Positions 55,838 through 64,000 of a stretch of 64,000 nt of DNA are shown piece by piece (the first letter of the stretch is position 1; each line of letters starts with the position of its first letter). The stretch spans positions 186,001-250,000 of the forward strand of contig NZ_JAGEOJ010000009.1 of NCBI RefSeq assembly GCF_017573505.1, read 5' to 3'. Source of the DNA: Actinomadura barringtoniae. Its GTDB lineage: Bacteria; Actinomycetota; Actinomycetes; Streptosporangiales; Streptosporangiaceae. The position numbers and the translations under genes are program-made. A model generated the notes under the pieces. It searched no databases, was not told where the DNA came from, and was given only the letters and a program-made list of their open reading frames with translations.

Positions 55838-55856
55838 GCAGGTAAGCCTTACCTAA
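55838..55856 (-). promoter_or_regulatory. IdeR/DtxR-type iron box upstream of the suf operon
   Basis: TTAGGTAAGGCTTACCTGC on the minus strand matches 15 of 19 positions of the IdeR/DtxR consensus, including the symmetric AGGTAAG-CTTACCT core. It lies 60 bases upstream of the sufR start. Iron-dependent repression of suf would link cluster synthesis to iron supply. Confidence 0.65.
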
Positions 55857-55897
55857 CCTGCACCTTCTCCCTGAAAAAGGGTGAAAAGCGGGCGAGA

Positions 55898-56797
55898 TCA
55901 GCGGCCCGTGGTGCCCCTGGGCAGGACCAGGACCGGGCAGGACGCCGCGCGCACGATCTTGCCGGAGCTCTCGCCGAGAAAGACCTTGCGCAGCGGCCCG
56001 TCGTGACTGGACATGACGGCCAGCACCTCGCCGGCGAGCATATCGACCGTACCCAGCGTCTTGGCGATGCCCGCGCCACCGACAGCCTCGGTGTTGACCT
56101 CGGTGGACTCGCCGATGATCTTGGCGGCGTGCGCGAGGTCCTTCTCCGCCTGGGCGAACTGGCGTTCCATCACCTCGTCGGCGTTGCGGAACTTGGCCGC
56201 GATCCCCGGCGGGCGCAGCACGAGCGTGACCAGCCGGACCGGCAGCCCGAGCGAGCCCGCGAACGTCGCCGCGGCGGTGAGCGCGCGCTCACCGGCCGGG
56301 CGGTGCCAGTACGCCACCGTCAGCCGGTCGAACTTCCTGGGCGCGTCCTCGGCCCAGGAACGCGGCGCCATCAGCACCGGCACCGGCGACCCGTGCAGCA
56401 ACTGGTCGGACGTGCTGCCGATCGCGATCCGGTCGCGGCGGCCGCGCGGCGCCGAGCCGACGACGATCAGCCCCGCGTCGATCTCCTTGGCGACCTCCAG
56501 CAGGCCGCGCCCGCTCCCCCGGTTGGCGTGGACGACGAAGTCCACGTCCTTCTTGGGCACCTTCGCGCCGGACATGCGTTCCCTGGCCTGTTCCAGAGCG
56601 GCCTCGGCCTGCTCCTTCAGGTAGGCGACCCACTCGGCGTCGACCGAGCCGGGTCCGCGCGCGGGCCAGGCGGGCGGGTGGATGTTGGCCACCGTCAGCT
56701 TGGCCTTGGCCGTACGGGCCACCAGGCAGGCCAGGGCCAGGGCGTCGTCGCCCCGTTCGTCCGGCGAATAGCCGACGAGGACGCGCAGGCCGGTCAT
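55898..56797 (-). CDS. Universal stress protein with two USP domains
   Basis: The 299-residue protein has two UspA domains (about 1-150 and 155-299). The first has the ATP-binding pattern VGSAPRGRRDRIAIGSTSDQLL (G-x2-G-x9-GS). In the second, VMSSHDGPLRKVFLGESSGKIV is a weaker form, so only the first may bind ATP. Such proteins are strongly induced in hypoxia and stationary phase in actinobacteria. Its ATG overlaps the APC permease stop (ATGA), placing it at the end of the arginine deiminase operon. Confidence 0.88.
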   Translation of the reverse strand: MTGLRVLVGYSPDERGDDALALACLVARTAKAKLTVANIHPPAWPARGPGSVDAEWVAYLKEQAEAALEQARERMSGAKVPKKDVDFVVHANRGSGRGLLEVAKEIDAGLIVVGSAPRGRRDRIAIGSTSDQLLHGSPVPVLMAPRSWAEDAPRKFDRLTVAYWHRPAGERALTAAATFAGSLGLPVRLVTLVLRPPGIAAKFRNADEVMERQFAQAEKDLAHAAKIIGESTEVNTEAVGGAGIAKTLGTVDMLAGEVLAVMSSHDGPLRKVFLGESSGKIVRAASCPVLVLPRGTTGR

Positions 56798-58257
56798 CGG
56801 TTCATCCCCCCGTCAGGCTTGGCGAGTCGCGAATGGCGGCGGCCGTAGGCGAAGTAGGCGACCAGGCCGACCGCCGTCCAGAGCAGGAAGACCGTCCAGG
56901 TCACGCCGCCGAGCCCGTACATCAGGTACACGCAGAACCCGATGCCCAGCAGCGGGGTGATCGGATAGAACGGCGTGCGGAAGCTGCGCGGCATGTCGGG
57001 CCGGGTCCGGCGCAGCACGATCACGCCGACGCTGACCAGCGAGAACGCGAAGAGCGTCCCGATGCTGGTGGCGTCGACCAGCTTGCCGAGCGGGATCAGC
57101 GCGGCCAGCACCGAGATGAACGTCGCCACGATGAAGGTGTTGGCGACCGGCACCGAGGTGCGCGGGTTCACCTTCTGGAAGATGTCCGGGATCAGGCCGT
57201 CGCGCGACATCGCGAACAGGATGCGGGTCTGGCCGTACATCACGGTCAGCACCACGCTCGCGATCGCGATCACCGCGCCGAGCGACAGGATCATCGAGGG
57301 CCAGGACGCGCCGGTGGCCACGTCCAGCACCCGCGCGAGCGAGGCCTCCGAGCCGCTCAGCTCGAACTGCTGCCAGGGCATCGCGCCGACCGCGGTCAGC
57401 CCGACCGCCACGTACACGATGGTCACGATGACCAGCGAGAAGATGATCGCCAGCGGCAGGTCGCGCTTGGGGTTCTTGGCCTCCTCGCCCGCCGTGGAGG
57501 CCGCGTCGAAGCCGATGTAGGAGAAGAAGACCTTCGACCCGGCGGCGCTGATGCCCGCCCAGCCCATCGGCGCGAACGGGGTCATGTTGCCGGAGTCGAA
57601 CGCGGTGAACGCGACCACGCAGAAGAAGATCAGCACACCGATCTTGAGGAACACCATGATCGTGTTGGCGGTGGCGCTCTCGGACGTGCCGCGCAGCAGC
57701 AGGAACGTGGCGATCAGCACCACCGCGACGGCGGGCAGGTTGATCACACCGCCGTTGTCGCCGGGCGAGTTGCTGATCGCGGCCGGCATCGTGAAGCCGA
57801 AGGTCTTGTCGAAGAACTCGTTCAGATACGAGCCCCAGCCGACCGCGACCGCCGACACCGAGACCGCGTACTCCAGCAGGAGGCACCAGCCGCAGACCCA
57901 GGCCACCAGCTCGCCCAGCGTCGCGTACGCGTAGGAGTACGACGACCCCGAGACGGGGATCGTGCCGGCCAGCTCGGCGTACGACAGCGCGGAGAACAGC
58001 GCGGTCACGGCGGCCAGGATGAACGACAGGACGACCGCGGGCCCGGCGAGGGGCACGGCCTCGCCGAGCACCACGAAGATCCCGGTGCCCAGGGTGGCGC
58101 CGACGCTGAACAAGGTCAGCTGGAGCAGGCTCATCGAGCGCTTCAGCTCGCCGCCCTCGCCCTGGCCGCCCTCGGAGACGATCTGGTCGACCGGTTTGGT
58201 CCTGATCAGGCTGTGCAGCAGCGAGCCGCTGCCCGGTGCCTGGAATCCCGTGGCCAC
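56794..58257 (-). CDS. APC-family amino acid permease (cationic amino acid type)
   Basis: The 487-residue transporter has about 12 membrane helices. The substrate-binding GATLGTGIF motif in helix 1 and FFSYIGFDAASTAGEEAKNPKRDLP near helix 6-7 resemble the CAT subgroup. The gene lies 41 bases downstream of arcC and is coupled to the USP gene. A role in uptake of arginine or another cationic amino acid fits the operon. Confidence 0.85.
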   Translation of the reverse strand: MATGFQAPGSGSLLHSLIRTKPVDQIVSEGGQGEGGELKRSMSLLQLTLFSVGATLGTGIFVVLGEAVPLAGPAVVLSFILAAVTALFSALSYAELAGTIPVSGSSYSYAYATLGELVAWVCGWCLLLEYAVSVSAVAVGWGSYLNEFFDKTFGFTMPAAISNSPGDNGGVINLPAVAVVLIATFLLLRGTSESATANTIMVFLKIGVLIFFCVVAFTAFDSGNMTPFAPMGWAGISAAGSKVFFSYIGFDAASTAGEEAKNPKRDLPLAIIFSLVIVTIVYVAVGLTAVGAMPWQQFELSGSEASLARVLDVATGASWPSMILSLGAVIAIASVVLTVMYGQTRILFAMSRDGLIPDIFQKVNPRTSVPVANTFIVATFISVLAALIPLGKLVDATSIGTLFAFSLVSVGVIVLRRTRPDMPRSFRTPFYPITPLLGIGFCVYLMYGLGGVTWTVFLLWTAVGLVAYFAYGRRHSRLAKPDGGMNR

Positions 58258-58298
58258 GCTCTTCCCCGTCCTCTATGCGGTCCGACCGGCGGGGCCGG

Positions 58299-59234
58299 TC
58301 AGAGCGTGCTCTGCAGGGGCCACTGGGCGTTCGGCGTGACGATCGTGCCCGCCGTGCCGGCCAGGATCTGCATGCACTGGTCGAGCCGCCCGATCGCCGC
58401 CATGTCACCGGTCCGCTCCACGAAGCCGCAGACCGCGTCGACCTTGGGCCCCATCGACCCGGCCGGGAAGTCCTCGGCCCGCAGCTCGTGCGGGGTGGTG
58501 GACTTGATCTCCTCCTGCCGGGGCGTGCCGAAGTTGCGCATCACGCGCGGCACGTCGGTGAGGATGAGGAAGCAGTCCGCCTCCAGCGTCTCGGCCAGCA
58601 GCGACGCGGTGAGGTCCTTGTCGATGACGGCCTCGACGCCCTCGAGCTGGCCGACGTCGTTACGGAAGACCGGGATGCCGCCGCCGCCCGCGCAGATCAC
58701 CACGGTGCCCGACCGCACCTGCTGGCGGATCAGCCGCGTCTCGATGACGCGCTGCGGCAGCGGCGAGGGCACCACGCGGCGCCAGTACTCGCCGTCCGGC
58801 TTGACCTTCCAGCCGTACTCCTTGGCGAGCTTCTCGGCCTCGTCCTTGCCGTAGACCTGCCCGACGAACTTGGTCGGGTCCTCGAACGCCGGGTCCACGG
58901 CCGACACCAGCGTCTGGGTGATCAGGGCCAGCACCTGACGCCCGGGCAGGGCGTTCTGCAGCGCCTGGAGCATCCAGTAGCCGATCATGCCCTGCGTCTC
59001 GGCGCCGATGGTGTCCAGCGGGTACGGCCTGGTCAGGTTGGGGTCGTTGATGCTCTCCATCGACAGCACGCCGACCTGCGGCCCGTTCCCGTGCGTGATG
59101 ATCAGCTCGTGCTGCTCGGCGAGCGGCGCCAGCGACTTGACCGCGGTCATGACGTTGGCCCGCTGCAGCTCGGCGTCGGGCTTGTCGCCGCGCTGCATCA
59201 GCGCGTTGCCCCCGAGCGCGACTACGACGCGCAT
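58299..59234 (-). CDS. arcC: Carbamate kinase
   Basis: The 311-residue enzyme makes ATP and carbamate (decomposing to ammonia and CO2) from carbamoyl phosphate and ADP, the energy-yielding end of the arginine deiminase pathway. Family motifs: VVALGGNAL at the start, THGNGPQVG, CAGGGGIPV, VIDKDLTASLLAE and GSMGPKVDA. It is the third enzyme gene of the arc operon, 82 bases after arcB. Confidence 0.93.
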   Translation of the reverse strand: MRVVVALGGNALMQRGDKPDAELQRANVMTAVKSLAPLAEQHELIITHGNGPQVGVLSMESINDPNLTRPYPLDTIGAETQGMIGYWMLQALQNALPGRQVLALITQTLVSAVDPAFEDPTKFVGQVYGKDEAEKLAKEYGWKVKPDGEYWRRVVPSPLPQRVIETRLIRQQVRSGTVVICAGGGGIPVFRNDVGQLEGVEAVIDKDLTASLLAETLEADCFLILTDVPRVMRNFGTPRQEEIKSTTPHELRAEDFPAGSMGPKVDAVCGFVERTGDMAAIGRLDQCMQILAGTAGTIVTPNAQWPLQSTL

Positions 59235-59278
59235 GTTCTCTCCCCCGAATCCCTGATGTCCCCGTTGTCCCCGACGCC

Positions 59279-59303
59279 CCGCCGGGGCGCGGTGCCCCGG
59301 CGG
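59279..59303 (-). promoter_or_regulatory. Hairpin between arcB and arcC
   Basis: CCGCCGGGGC (59279-59288) pairs perfectly with GCCCCGGCGG (59294-59303) around a five-base loop in the 82-base gap after arcB. It may cause partial termination or mRNA processing between the enzyme genes. Confidence 0.5.
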
Positions 59304-59316
59304 CCCGCGACCGCGC

Positions 59317-60318
59317 TCAGCCGAGCGTGGCGACCATGATCGCCTTGATCGTGTGCATGCGGTTCTCGGCCTCGTCGAAGACGATCGAGGCGTCGGACTC
59401 GAAGACCTCCTCGGTCACCTCGAGGGCGTCCATGCCGGTCTTCTCGTAGATGTCCTCGCCGACCGCGGTCTCACGGTTGTGGTAGGCGGGCAGGCAGTGC
59501 ATGAACTTCACGTCCGGGTTGCCGGTCGCCTTCAGCGCCTTGGCATTGACCTGGTACTTCTTCAACAGCTTGATGCGCTCGTCCCAGACCTCCTTGGGCT
59601 CGCCCATCGAGACCCACACGTCGGTCAGGACGAAGTCGGCGCCCTTCAGTCCCTCGTTGACCTTGTCGGTGATGGTGATGCTCGCCCCGGTCTTGGCCGC
59701 GATCTCCTTGGCGGGCTTGACGACCATGTCCTGGTCGGGCCACAGGCTCTTCGGCGCGACGATCCGCACGTCCATGCCCATGAGCGCGCCGGAGACGATG
59801 TAGGAGTGCGCCATGTTGTTCCGCGCGTCGCCCATGTAGGCGAAGGTGATCTCGTGGAGCGGCTTGTCGCTGTGCTCGCGCATGGTGAGCTGGTCGGCCA
59901 GCATCTGGGTGGGGTGCCACTCGTCGGTCAGACCGTTCCACACCGGGACGCCGGAGTACTCGGCCAGCTCCTCGACGGCCTGCTGGCTCTTGCCGCGGTA
60001 CTCGATGCCGTCGAACATCCGGCCCAGCACGCGCGCGGTGTCCTTGGTGGACTCCTTGTGACCCATCTGCGAGCCGCTCGGGTCCAGGTAGGTCACGTGC
60101 GCGCCCTGGTCGTGGGCGCCGACCTCGAACGCGCAGCGCGTGCGGGTCGAGGTCTTCTCGAAGATGAGGGCGATGTTCTTGCCCACCATGTGCTGCCGCT
60201 CGGTGCCCGAGTACTTGGCCGCCTTGAGGTCGGCGGACAGGTCGAGCAGGAACTTCCACTCCTTGGGCGTGAAGTCCAGCTCCTTGAGGAAGCTGCGCCC
60301 GCGCAGGTTGAATGCCAT
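59317..60318 (-). CDS. arcB: Ornithine carbamoyltransferase, catabolic
   Basis: The 333-residue enzyme splits citrulline with phosphate into ornithine and carbamoyl phosphate. Motifs are FEKTSTRTRCAFEVG for carbamoyl phosphate, DEWHPTQMLAD, and MHCLPAYHNRETAVG with the ornithine-loop Cys. Its place between arcA and arcC identifies it as the catabolic ArcB form rather than biosynthetic ArgF. Confidence 0.93.
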   Translation of the reverse strand: MAFNLRGRSFLKELDFTPKEWKFLLDLSADLKAAKYSGTERQHMVGKNIALIFEKTSTRTRCAFEVGAHDQGAHVTYLDPSGSQMGHKESTKDTARVLGRMFDGIEYRGKSQQAVEELAEYSGVPVWNGLTDEWHPTQMLADQLTMREHSDKPLHEITFAYMGDARNNMAHSYIVSGALMGMDVRIVAPKSLWPDQDMVVKPAKEIAAKTGASITITDKVNEGLKGADFVLTDVWVSMGEPKEVWDERIKLLKKYQVNAKALKATGNPDVKFMHCLPAYHNRETAVGEDIYEKTGMDALEVTEEVFESDASIVFDEAENRMHTIKAIMVATLG

Positions 60319-60376
60319 GGTTCGTTCGCTCCGTTTCAGGGGTCTCGTGAGGCGTCTTGAGGCGTCAGGCGCCCGG

Positions 60377-61618
60377 TCAGGCGTCGCGTTCCATCGGGCA
60401 GCTCATGCAGCGGGGACCGCCACGGCCCCGGCCGAGCTCGCTGCCGCGGATGGTCAGCACCTCGATGCCGTTGCTGCGCAGGTAGTTGTTGCTGGTGGTG
60501 TTGCGCTCGTACGCGACGACGACGCCCGGCTCGATCGCCAGCACGTTGGAGCCGTCGTCCCACTGCTCGCGCTCGGCGGAGAAGACGTCGGTGGTCGGCG
60601 TGAGGACGTTGATCGAGTCCAGCCCCAGCGCCTTGGCGATGGCGTCGTGCATGTCCTCGGGAGCGTGGTCGGTGACCTTCAGCTCCTTCTCGTTGTCGCC
60701 CGGCTCGACGGTGTAGGACGGCAGCATCCCCATGAGCGAGGTCTTGGTGAACACGCCGTGGTCCACCATCGTCATCACCGTGTCCAGGTGCATGAACGCG
60801 CGCTTCTGCGGCATCTGCAGGGCCACGATCCGCTCGGCCGCGCCCTTGTTGAACAGCGACTGCGCGAGCATCTCCACCGCCTGCGGCTGGGTGCGCTCGC
60901 TCATGCCGATGAGGACCGCACCGTTGCCGATGACCAGGACGTCGCCGCCCTCGATGGTGGCCGGCGCCATCTCGGTGCCGTGGTTCCACACGTTGAACCC
61001 GCCCGCGTCCGGCTTGTCATAGCCGGCTTCGAACAGCGGGTGCCACTTGTAGACGGCCTCCATGTTCACCGTCTCGCGCATGCGGGCCTTCTTGCGCATG
61101 GCGTTGATGGAGACGCCGTCGTAGACCCAGCACGAGGTGTCGCGGGTGAACAGATGGTTCGGCAGCGGCGGCAGGATGAAGTCGTCCATCTCCATGGAGT
61201 GGAACGCGATCGACTTCGGCTCGGTGATGTAGCTCAGCAGCTCGCGCTTGGTGATGCCGCCGATCAGGTAGGAGCCGAGCTCCTTCAGGTCCATCGCGTC
61301 GAAGGCGTTGCGGATCGGGTCGGTCGACAGCGGCCCGAAGAAGTGCGGGTCGATCACGTAGTCGAGGATGTGCTTCTTGGCCTCGGGGATCTCGATCGTC
61401 TCGCGCAGCAGGTCCAGCAGCTGGTGCACCTTGATGTCGCGGGACCGGAGCACCTCCTGGAACTCGTCGTGCTCCTCACCGGCGCGCTGCACCCACAGCA
61501 CGTCGTCGAAGAGGAACTCGTCGTGGTTGGACGGGGTGAGGCGCTTCAGCGACAGCTCCGGCTTGTGGACCAGGACCTGGCGCAGCTTGCCGACCTCGGA
61601 ATCGACATGGAAAGACAT
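60377..61618 (-). CDS. arcA: Arginine deiminase
   Basis: The 413-residue enzyme hydrolyses arginine to citrulline and ammonia. It has the guanidine-binding LFTRDTSCWV, the MHLDTVMTMVDHGVF block with catalytic His and Asp, and the nucleophilic Cys in RCMSCPMERDA at the end. The N-terminus (FHVDSEVGKLRQVLVHKPELSLKRL in parts) is typical. The gene lies 52 bases after arcD. Confidence 0.94.
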   Translation of the reverse strand: MSFHVDSEVGKLRQVLVHKPELSLKRLTPSNHDEFLFDDVLWVQRAGEEHDEFQEVLRSRDIKVHQLLDLLRETIEIPEAKKHILDYVIDPHFFGPLSTDPIRNAFDAMDLKELGSYLIGGITKRELLSYITEPKSIAFHSMEMDDFILPPLPNHLFTRDTSCWVYDGVSINAMRKKARMRETVNMEAVYKWHPLFEAGYDKPDAGGFNVWNHGTEMAPATIEGGDVLVIGNGAVLIGMSERTQPQAVEMLAQSLFNKGAAERIVALQMPQKRAFMHLDTVMTMVDHGVFTKTSLMGMLPSYTVEPGDNEKELKVTDHAPEDMHDAIAKALGLDSINVLTPTTDVFSAEREQWDDGSNVLAIEPGVVVAYERNTTSNNYLRSNGIEVLTIRGSELGRGRGGPRCMSCPMERDA

Positions 61619-61670
61619 TCCAGAACTCCTTGTAGATGTGTGCGAGAAGGCGCGTGAGAGCGACGGGCGG

Positions 61671-63104
61671 TCAGGAGGCGGGTTCGGTCGGCGCGGCAGG
61701 GGCGGCGGAGACCGTCTCCCTGGGCCCGTACTCGCCCCGCTTGGCCTTGGTCCAGATGTAGACGGGGACGCCGATGAGCATCGCGAGGATGCCGAGCATG
61801 ACCGCCTGCTCGCCCGAGCCGTAGACGATGGCGAACGCGAACAGCAGGGCCACGGTGGCCATGGTCATGTCCTTGGCGAACTGACCCTTGTGCACCGTGC
61901 GCCCGCCGGTGACGAGCCAGAACAGCTGCGCGGCGGCGGAGAAGAAGTACGGGATGGCGGTGGTGAAGGAGGCGAACAGCAGGATCGTGTTGAACGCGTT
62001 CTCCTGGAAGTAGCCGAACACCAGCATCAGCGAGGTCAGGACCGTGCCGATGAGGATGCCCGCCACCGGGGCGCCGCGGCGGTTCAGCCGGCCGAAGATC
62101 GCGGGGAACATGCCGTCCCGGGCCGCGGCCATCGGCATCTCGGCGACCAGCATCGTCCAGCCGTTCAGCGCGCCGATGCCGGAGATGATCGCGCAGGTGG
62201 CCATCACGCCACCCCAGGCGCTGCCGCCGAACATGTGGTTGATCGCGTCGGCGAACGGCGCCGAGGAGTTGGCGAGCTGGTCGTGCGGCACGGTGCCGAA
62301 CACCGCGAGCGTGGCCAGCAGGTAGAGCGCGCTGCAGGCCAGCACGCCGTAGATGCTCGCCTTGCCGACGTTGCGCTCGGGGTTCTTGATCCGCTCGGCG
62401 ACGATCGTGACGCTCTCCATGCCCGAGTAGATGAACAGGATGAGCCCCGCCGCGAGCCAGATGGCATCCCACATCGAGTCGCCGCTGGCGTTGAACGGGC
62501 CGAAGTTGCCGGACTTGATGAAGAAGAGCCCGACGATGCCGACGAAGATCAGCGGGACGAACTTCAGGACGGTCGTGACCAGCTGGAACATGCCGATGTT
62601 CTTCACGCCGGTCATGTTGATCAGCGCCGGGATCCAGAGCCCGACGATGCCGATCATGATCTTGCCGAACGTGCTGTCCCAGTGCAGGAAGTAGTTGACG
62701 TAACCGACCCACGCGACCGCGATGCCGGCGTTGCCGCCCCACGCGGTGAGCCAGAACGACCACGAGGTCCAGAAGCCGGCGAACTCGCCGAACGCGTCGC
62801 GCGCGTAGGCGTAGGGACCGCCGCTGGCGGGGATGCGCGCGCCGAGCTTGCCGAAGACCAGGGCCAGGGCGATCGCCCCGACCATCGTCGCGATCATCAC
62901 CGGGAAGCTGATGACGCCGATCTGGGCGAGCGAGGCGGGCAGCAGGAAGATGCCGGTCCCGACGATGTTCCCGATGACCAGGGCGGTCGCCTGCGGCAGT
63001 CCGAGTTTGGCGCCGCCGGAGGCCTCCGAGAGGTCGGTCTGCGGGTGTTCCGCACCCGCCTTTTCGAGCTCGGCGGCTTCCCAGGCTGATTTAGGCTCGC
63101 CCAT
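61671..63104 (-). CDS. arcD: APC-family arginine/ornithine antiporter
   Basis: The 477-residue transporter has about 12 helices and resembles AdiC/ArcD exchangers: GNIVGTGIFLLPASLAQIG in helix 1, SGGPYAYARDAFGEFAGF, and YSGMESVTIVAERIKNPERNV near helix 6. It would exchange external arginine for ornithine, feeding the deiminase pathway without energy cost. It leads the operon arcD-arcA-arcB-arcC-APC-USP. ATG 63104 has GGGGGGA upstream. Confidence 0.87.
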   Translation of the reverse strand: MGEPKSAWEAAELEKAGAEHPQTDLSEASGGAKLGLPQATALVIGNIVGTGIFLLPASLAQIGVISFPVMIATMVGAIALALVFGKLGARIPASGGPYAYARDAFGEFAGFWTSWSFWLTAWGGNAGIAVAWVGYVNYFLHWDSTFGKIMIGIVGLWIPALINMTGVKNIGMFQLVTTVLKFVPLIFVGIVGLFFIKSGNFGPFNASGDSMWDAIWLAAGLILFIYSGMESVTIVAERIKNPERNVGKASIYGVLACSALYLLATLAVFGTVPHDQLANSSAPFADAINHMFGGSAWGGVMATCAIISGIGALNGWTMLVAEMPMAAARDGMFPAIFGRLNRRGAPVAGILIGTVLTSLMLVFGYFQENAFNTILLFASFTTAIPYFFSAAAQLFWLVTGGRTVHKGQFAKDMTMATVALLFAFAIVYGSGEQAVMLGILAMLIGVPVYIWTKAKRGEYGPRETVSAAPAAPTEPAS

Positions 63105-63307
63105 TCTCGTCCCCCCGACAGACAGCAGAAGCCCAGGTCACCACGTTGATCGGATGACAATCAGGGATTACCCGAGGGGTTCCCGAGGAAAACTCCGGCG
63201 TCCTTGCCGTTCATTAGCAAGAACGTGATGCCGCAGTGACGGGACTTTCTTTTTCTGCCTGGAAGGGTTTGGCTTTGGCAGCCTTTTAAAGGGGTGGGCG
63301 CCCGCGG
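63105..63307 (-). promoter_or_regulatory. arc operon upstream region
   Basis: The 203-base gap should hold the arc promoter. GGGACTTT at 63241-63248 resembles half of a DosR/DevR dormancy box. CCCAGGTCACC at 63132-63142 is repeated exactly at 63670-63680 before the DUF3040 gene. CCTTTTAAAGG at 63282-63292 is AT-rich and symmetric. None is proof of a site; no clear -35/-10 pair was found. Confidence 0.35.
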
Positions 63308-63577
63308 TCAGCGGTGCAGGCGGGCGGCGGGGGCCTTGTCGGCCGCCCCCGAGCCCTCGGCGCTGTTGGCGGCGATGACCGTGGCGGCGAAGAACCCGAT
63401 CACCATGAGGGCGCCGGCGAGGATCACCGGGACCAGGGTCCAGCGCGCCGGAAGCCCGAGCACGCTGCCCTCGTAGCCGCCGAAGGAGGCCATGCGCCGG
63501 CTGTAGTCCGGGTCATCCTTGGCGACCAGCGCGGCGATCTCGTTCAGCTTCCGGGTCTCGGCGACCGACAGCCCCAT
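63308..63577 (-). CDS. DUF3040-type small membrane protein
   Basis: The 89-residue protein starts GLSVAETRKLNEIAALVAKDDPDY, which resembles the opening of actinobacterial DUF3040 proteins, then has one membrane helix (LVPVILAGALMVIGFFAATVIAA) and a polar tail. DUF3040 proteins are of unknown function and often accompany stress or division genes. A CRP-type palindrome lies 88 bases upstream. It lies 145 bases downstream of atpG on the same strand. Confidence 0.65.
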   Translation of the reverse strand: MGLSVAETRKLNEIAALVAKDDPDYSRRMASFGGYEGSVLGLPARWTLVPVILAGALMVIGFFAATVIAANSAEGSGAADKAPAARLHR

Positions 63578-63664
63578 GCGTCCCCCAAGTTCTGATTCGT
63601 CCTTAAGGAGACGGTTTTAATCGACTTGGCGGCTCATGTCCAAATCTTTGACCAGGTCATTACC

Positions 63665-63680
63665 TGTGACCCAGGTCACC
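63665..63680. promoter_or_regulatory. CRP/FNR-type site TGTGA-N6-TCACC
   Basis: TGTGACCCAGGTCACC matches 9 of 10 fixed positions of the TGTGA-N6-TCACA consensus. CCAGGTCA is also present at 63652-63659, 19 bases away. The site lies between atpG and the DUF3040 gene, 88 bases before the latter's start. Confidence 0.5.
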
Positions 63681-63722
63681 GGGCCCCGCGGCCGGCGTCG
63701 CACCGGGCGTCGCCGGGCGGGC

Positions 63723-64000
63723 TCACTCCGACGTGTCGGTCAGCGCGTTGGCGCCCGCGACGATCTCGCTCAGCTCCATGGTGATCTGCTCCTGGCGGGC
63801 CTCGTTGGCCTGCCGGCTGAGCTTCTCCACGAGCTCCTGGGCGTTCTCGGTCGCCGCCATCATCGCCGCGCGCCGGGCGGCCCACTCAGAGGCGGCCGAC
63901 TCCAGGAGCATGTGCCAGACGCGGCCGTTCACGTACTGCTTCAGCAGGCCGTCCAGCACCAGGTCCGGCCGCGGCTCGAACTCGTAGTCCGGCAGCGCCC
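63723..64000 (-). CDS. atpG: ATP synthase F1 gamma subunit, C-terminal part
   Basis: The frame is open to the end of the window, so only the last 91 residues or so are seen; the start lies outside. The segment contains the C-terminal rotor helix of F1 gamma: LVLDGLLKQYVNGRVWHMLLESA, then SEWAARRAAMMAATENAQELVEKL and ARQEQITMELSEIVAGANAL, in family order. It ends in TGA at 63723. The rest of the atp operon should lie to the right. Confidence 0.92.
   Translation of the reverse strand, partial: ALPDYEFEPRPDLVLDGLLKQYVNGRVWHMLLESAASEWAARRAAMMAATENAQELVEKLSRQANEARQEQITMELSEIVAGANALTDTSE

Noticed and set aside
56833..58854. 673-residue plus-strand frame opposite the APC permease and arcC
   Set aside because: Sequence is repetitive His/Arg/Asp/Gly-rich, the mirror of hydrophobic membrane codons, and lacks any family motif.
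60319..60376. GAGGCGTC direct repeats between arcA and arcB
   Set aside because: Short and imperfect in very GC-rich DNA; likely chance.
1..64000. Mobile elements, CRISPR arrays, tRNA or rRNA genes, prophage or toxin-antitoxin modules
   Set aside because: No transposase, integrase, spaced repeats, tRNA-like cloverleaf or rRNA sequence was recognised; the Uma2 gene alone is not evidence of a mobile element.

Overview
The window is very GC-rich, densely coded DNA with frequent GTG starts, ATGA/GTGA stop-start overlaps and several leaderless-type promoters. Gene families and order (SUF operon led by SufR, an LpqY-SugABC-like sugar importer, MocR/YczE pair, three AIM24 paralogues, LLM oxidoreductase, DUF3040 protein) point to an actinomycete. 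My guess is the Streptosporangiales/Thermomonosporaceae (Actinomadura-like); the genus is inference. I see no rRNA, tRNA, CRISPR array, prophage or insertion sequence.

Layout. 1-3137: end of a metal-dependent hydrolase gene, then an M24 peptidase-like gene coupled to an EphD-like hydrolase/SDR fusion. 3145-9369: trehalose-type importer (sugC, sugB, sugA, lpqY) beside a GH15 glycosidase that may be a trehalase. 9570-17903: CBS protein, MocR/YczE divergent pair, PhoD phosphatase, LD-carboxypeptidase, sirtuin, sulfotransferase. 18040-26781: lipoprotein, ABC exporter, secreted S15 peptidase, enoyl-CoA hydratase, small HTH protein, an ABC-F gene with an attenuator-like leader, VOC protein. 26826-37231: AIM24 triplet, degenerate EAL-CBS protein, XRE-type regulator divergent from a secreted papain-like protease and its membrane-anchored partner, two-component system, methyltransferase, Uma2 protein.

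37233-49070 is the most distinctive block: a divergent catabolic cluster. The minus-strand arm encodes a SsuABC/NMT1-type importer, an MDR dehydrogenase, a CaiB/BaiF CoA-transferase, an ACMSD-type amidohydrolase and a LigAB-type extradiol dioxygenase. The plus-strand arm encodes an alpha/beta hydrolase, a hydantoinase/dihydroorotase-like cyclic amidase, an LLM flavin oxidoreductase and a GntR-FCD regulator. The same TGGAT-N5-ATYCA palindrome lies upstream of the first plus-strand gene and of the GntR gene. I read this as an uptake and ring-opening pathway for an unidentified, possibly nitrogen-containing, cyclic compound.

49142-55856: complete SUF iron-sulfur operon (sufR-B-D-Rieske-C-S-U-T) with an IdeR/DtxR-type iron box and a SufR-type site at its head. 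55898-63104: arginine deiminase pathway (arcD-A-B-C) followed by an APC permease and a universal stress protein, probably a low-energy or hypoxia survival module. 63308-64000: DUF3040 membrane protein with a CRP-type site upstream, and the 3' end of atpG.
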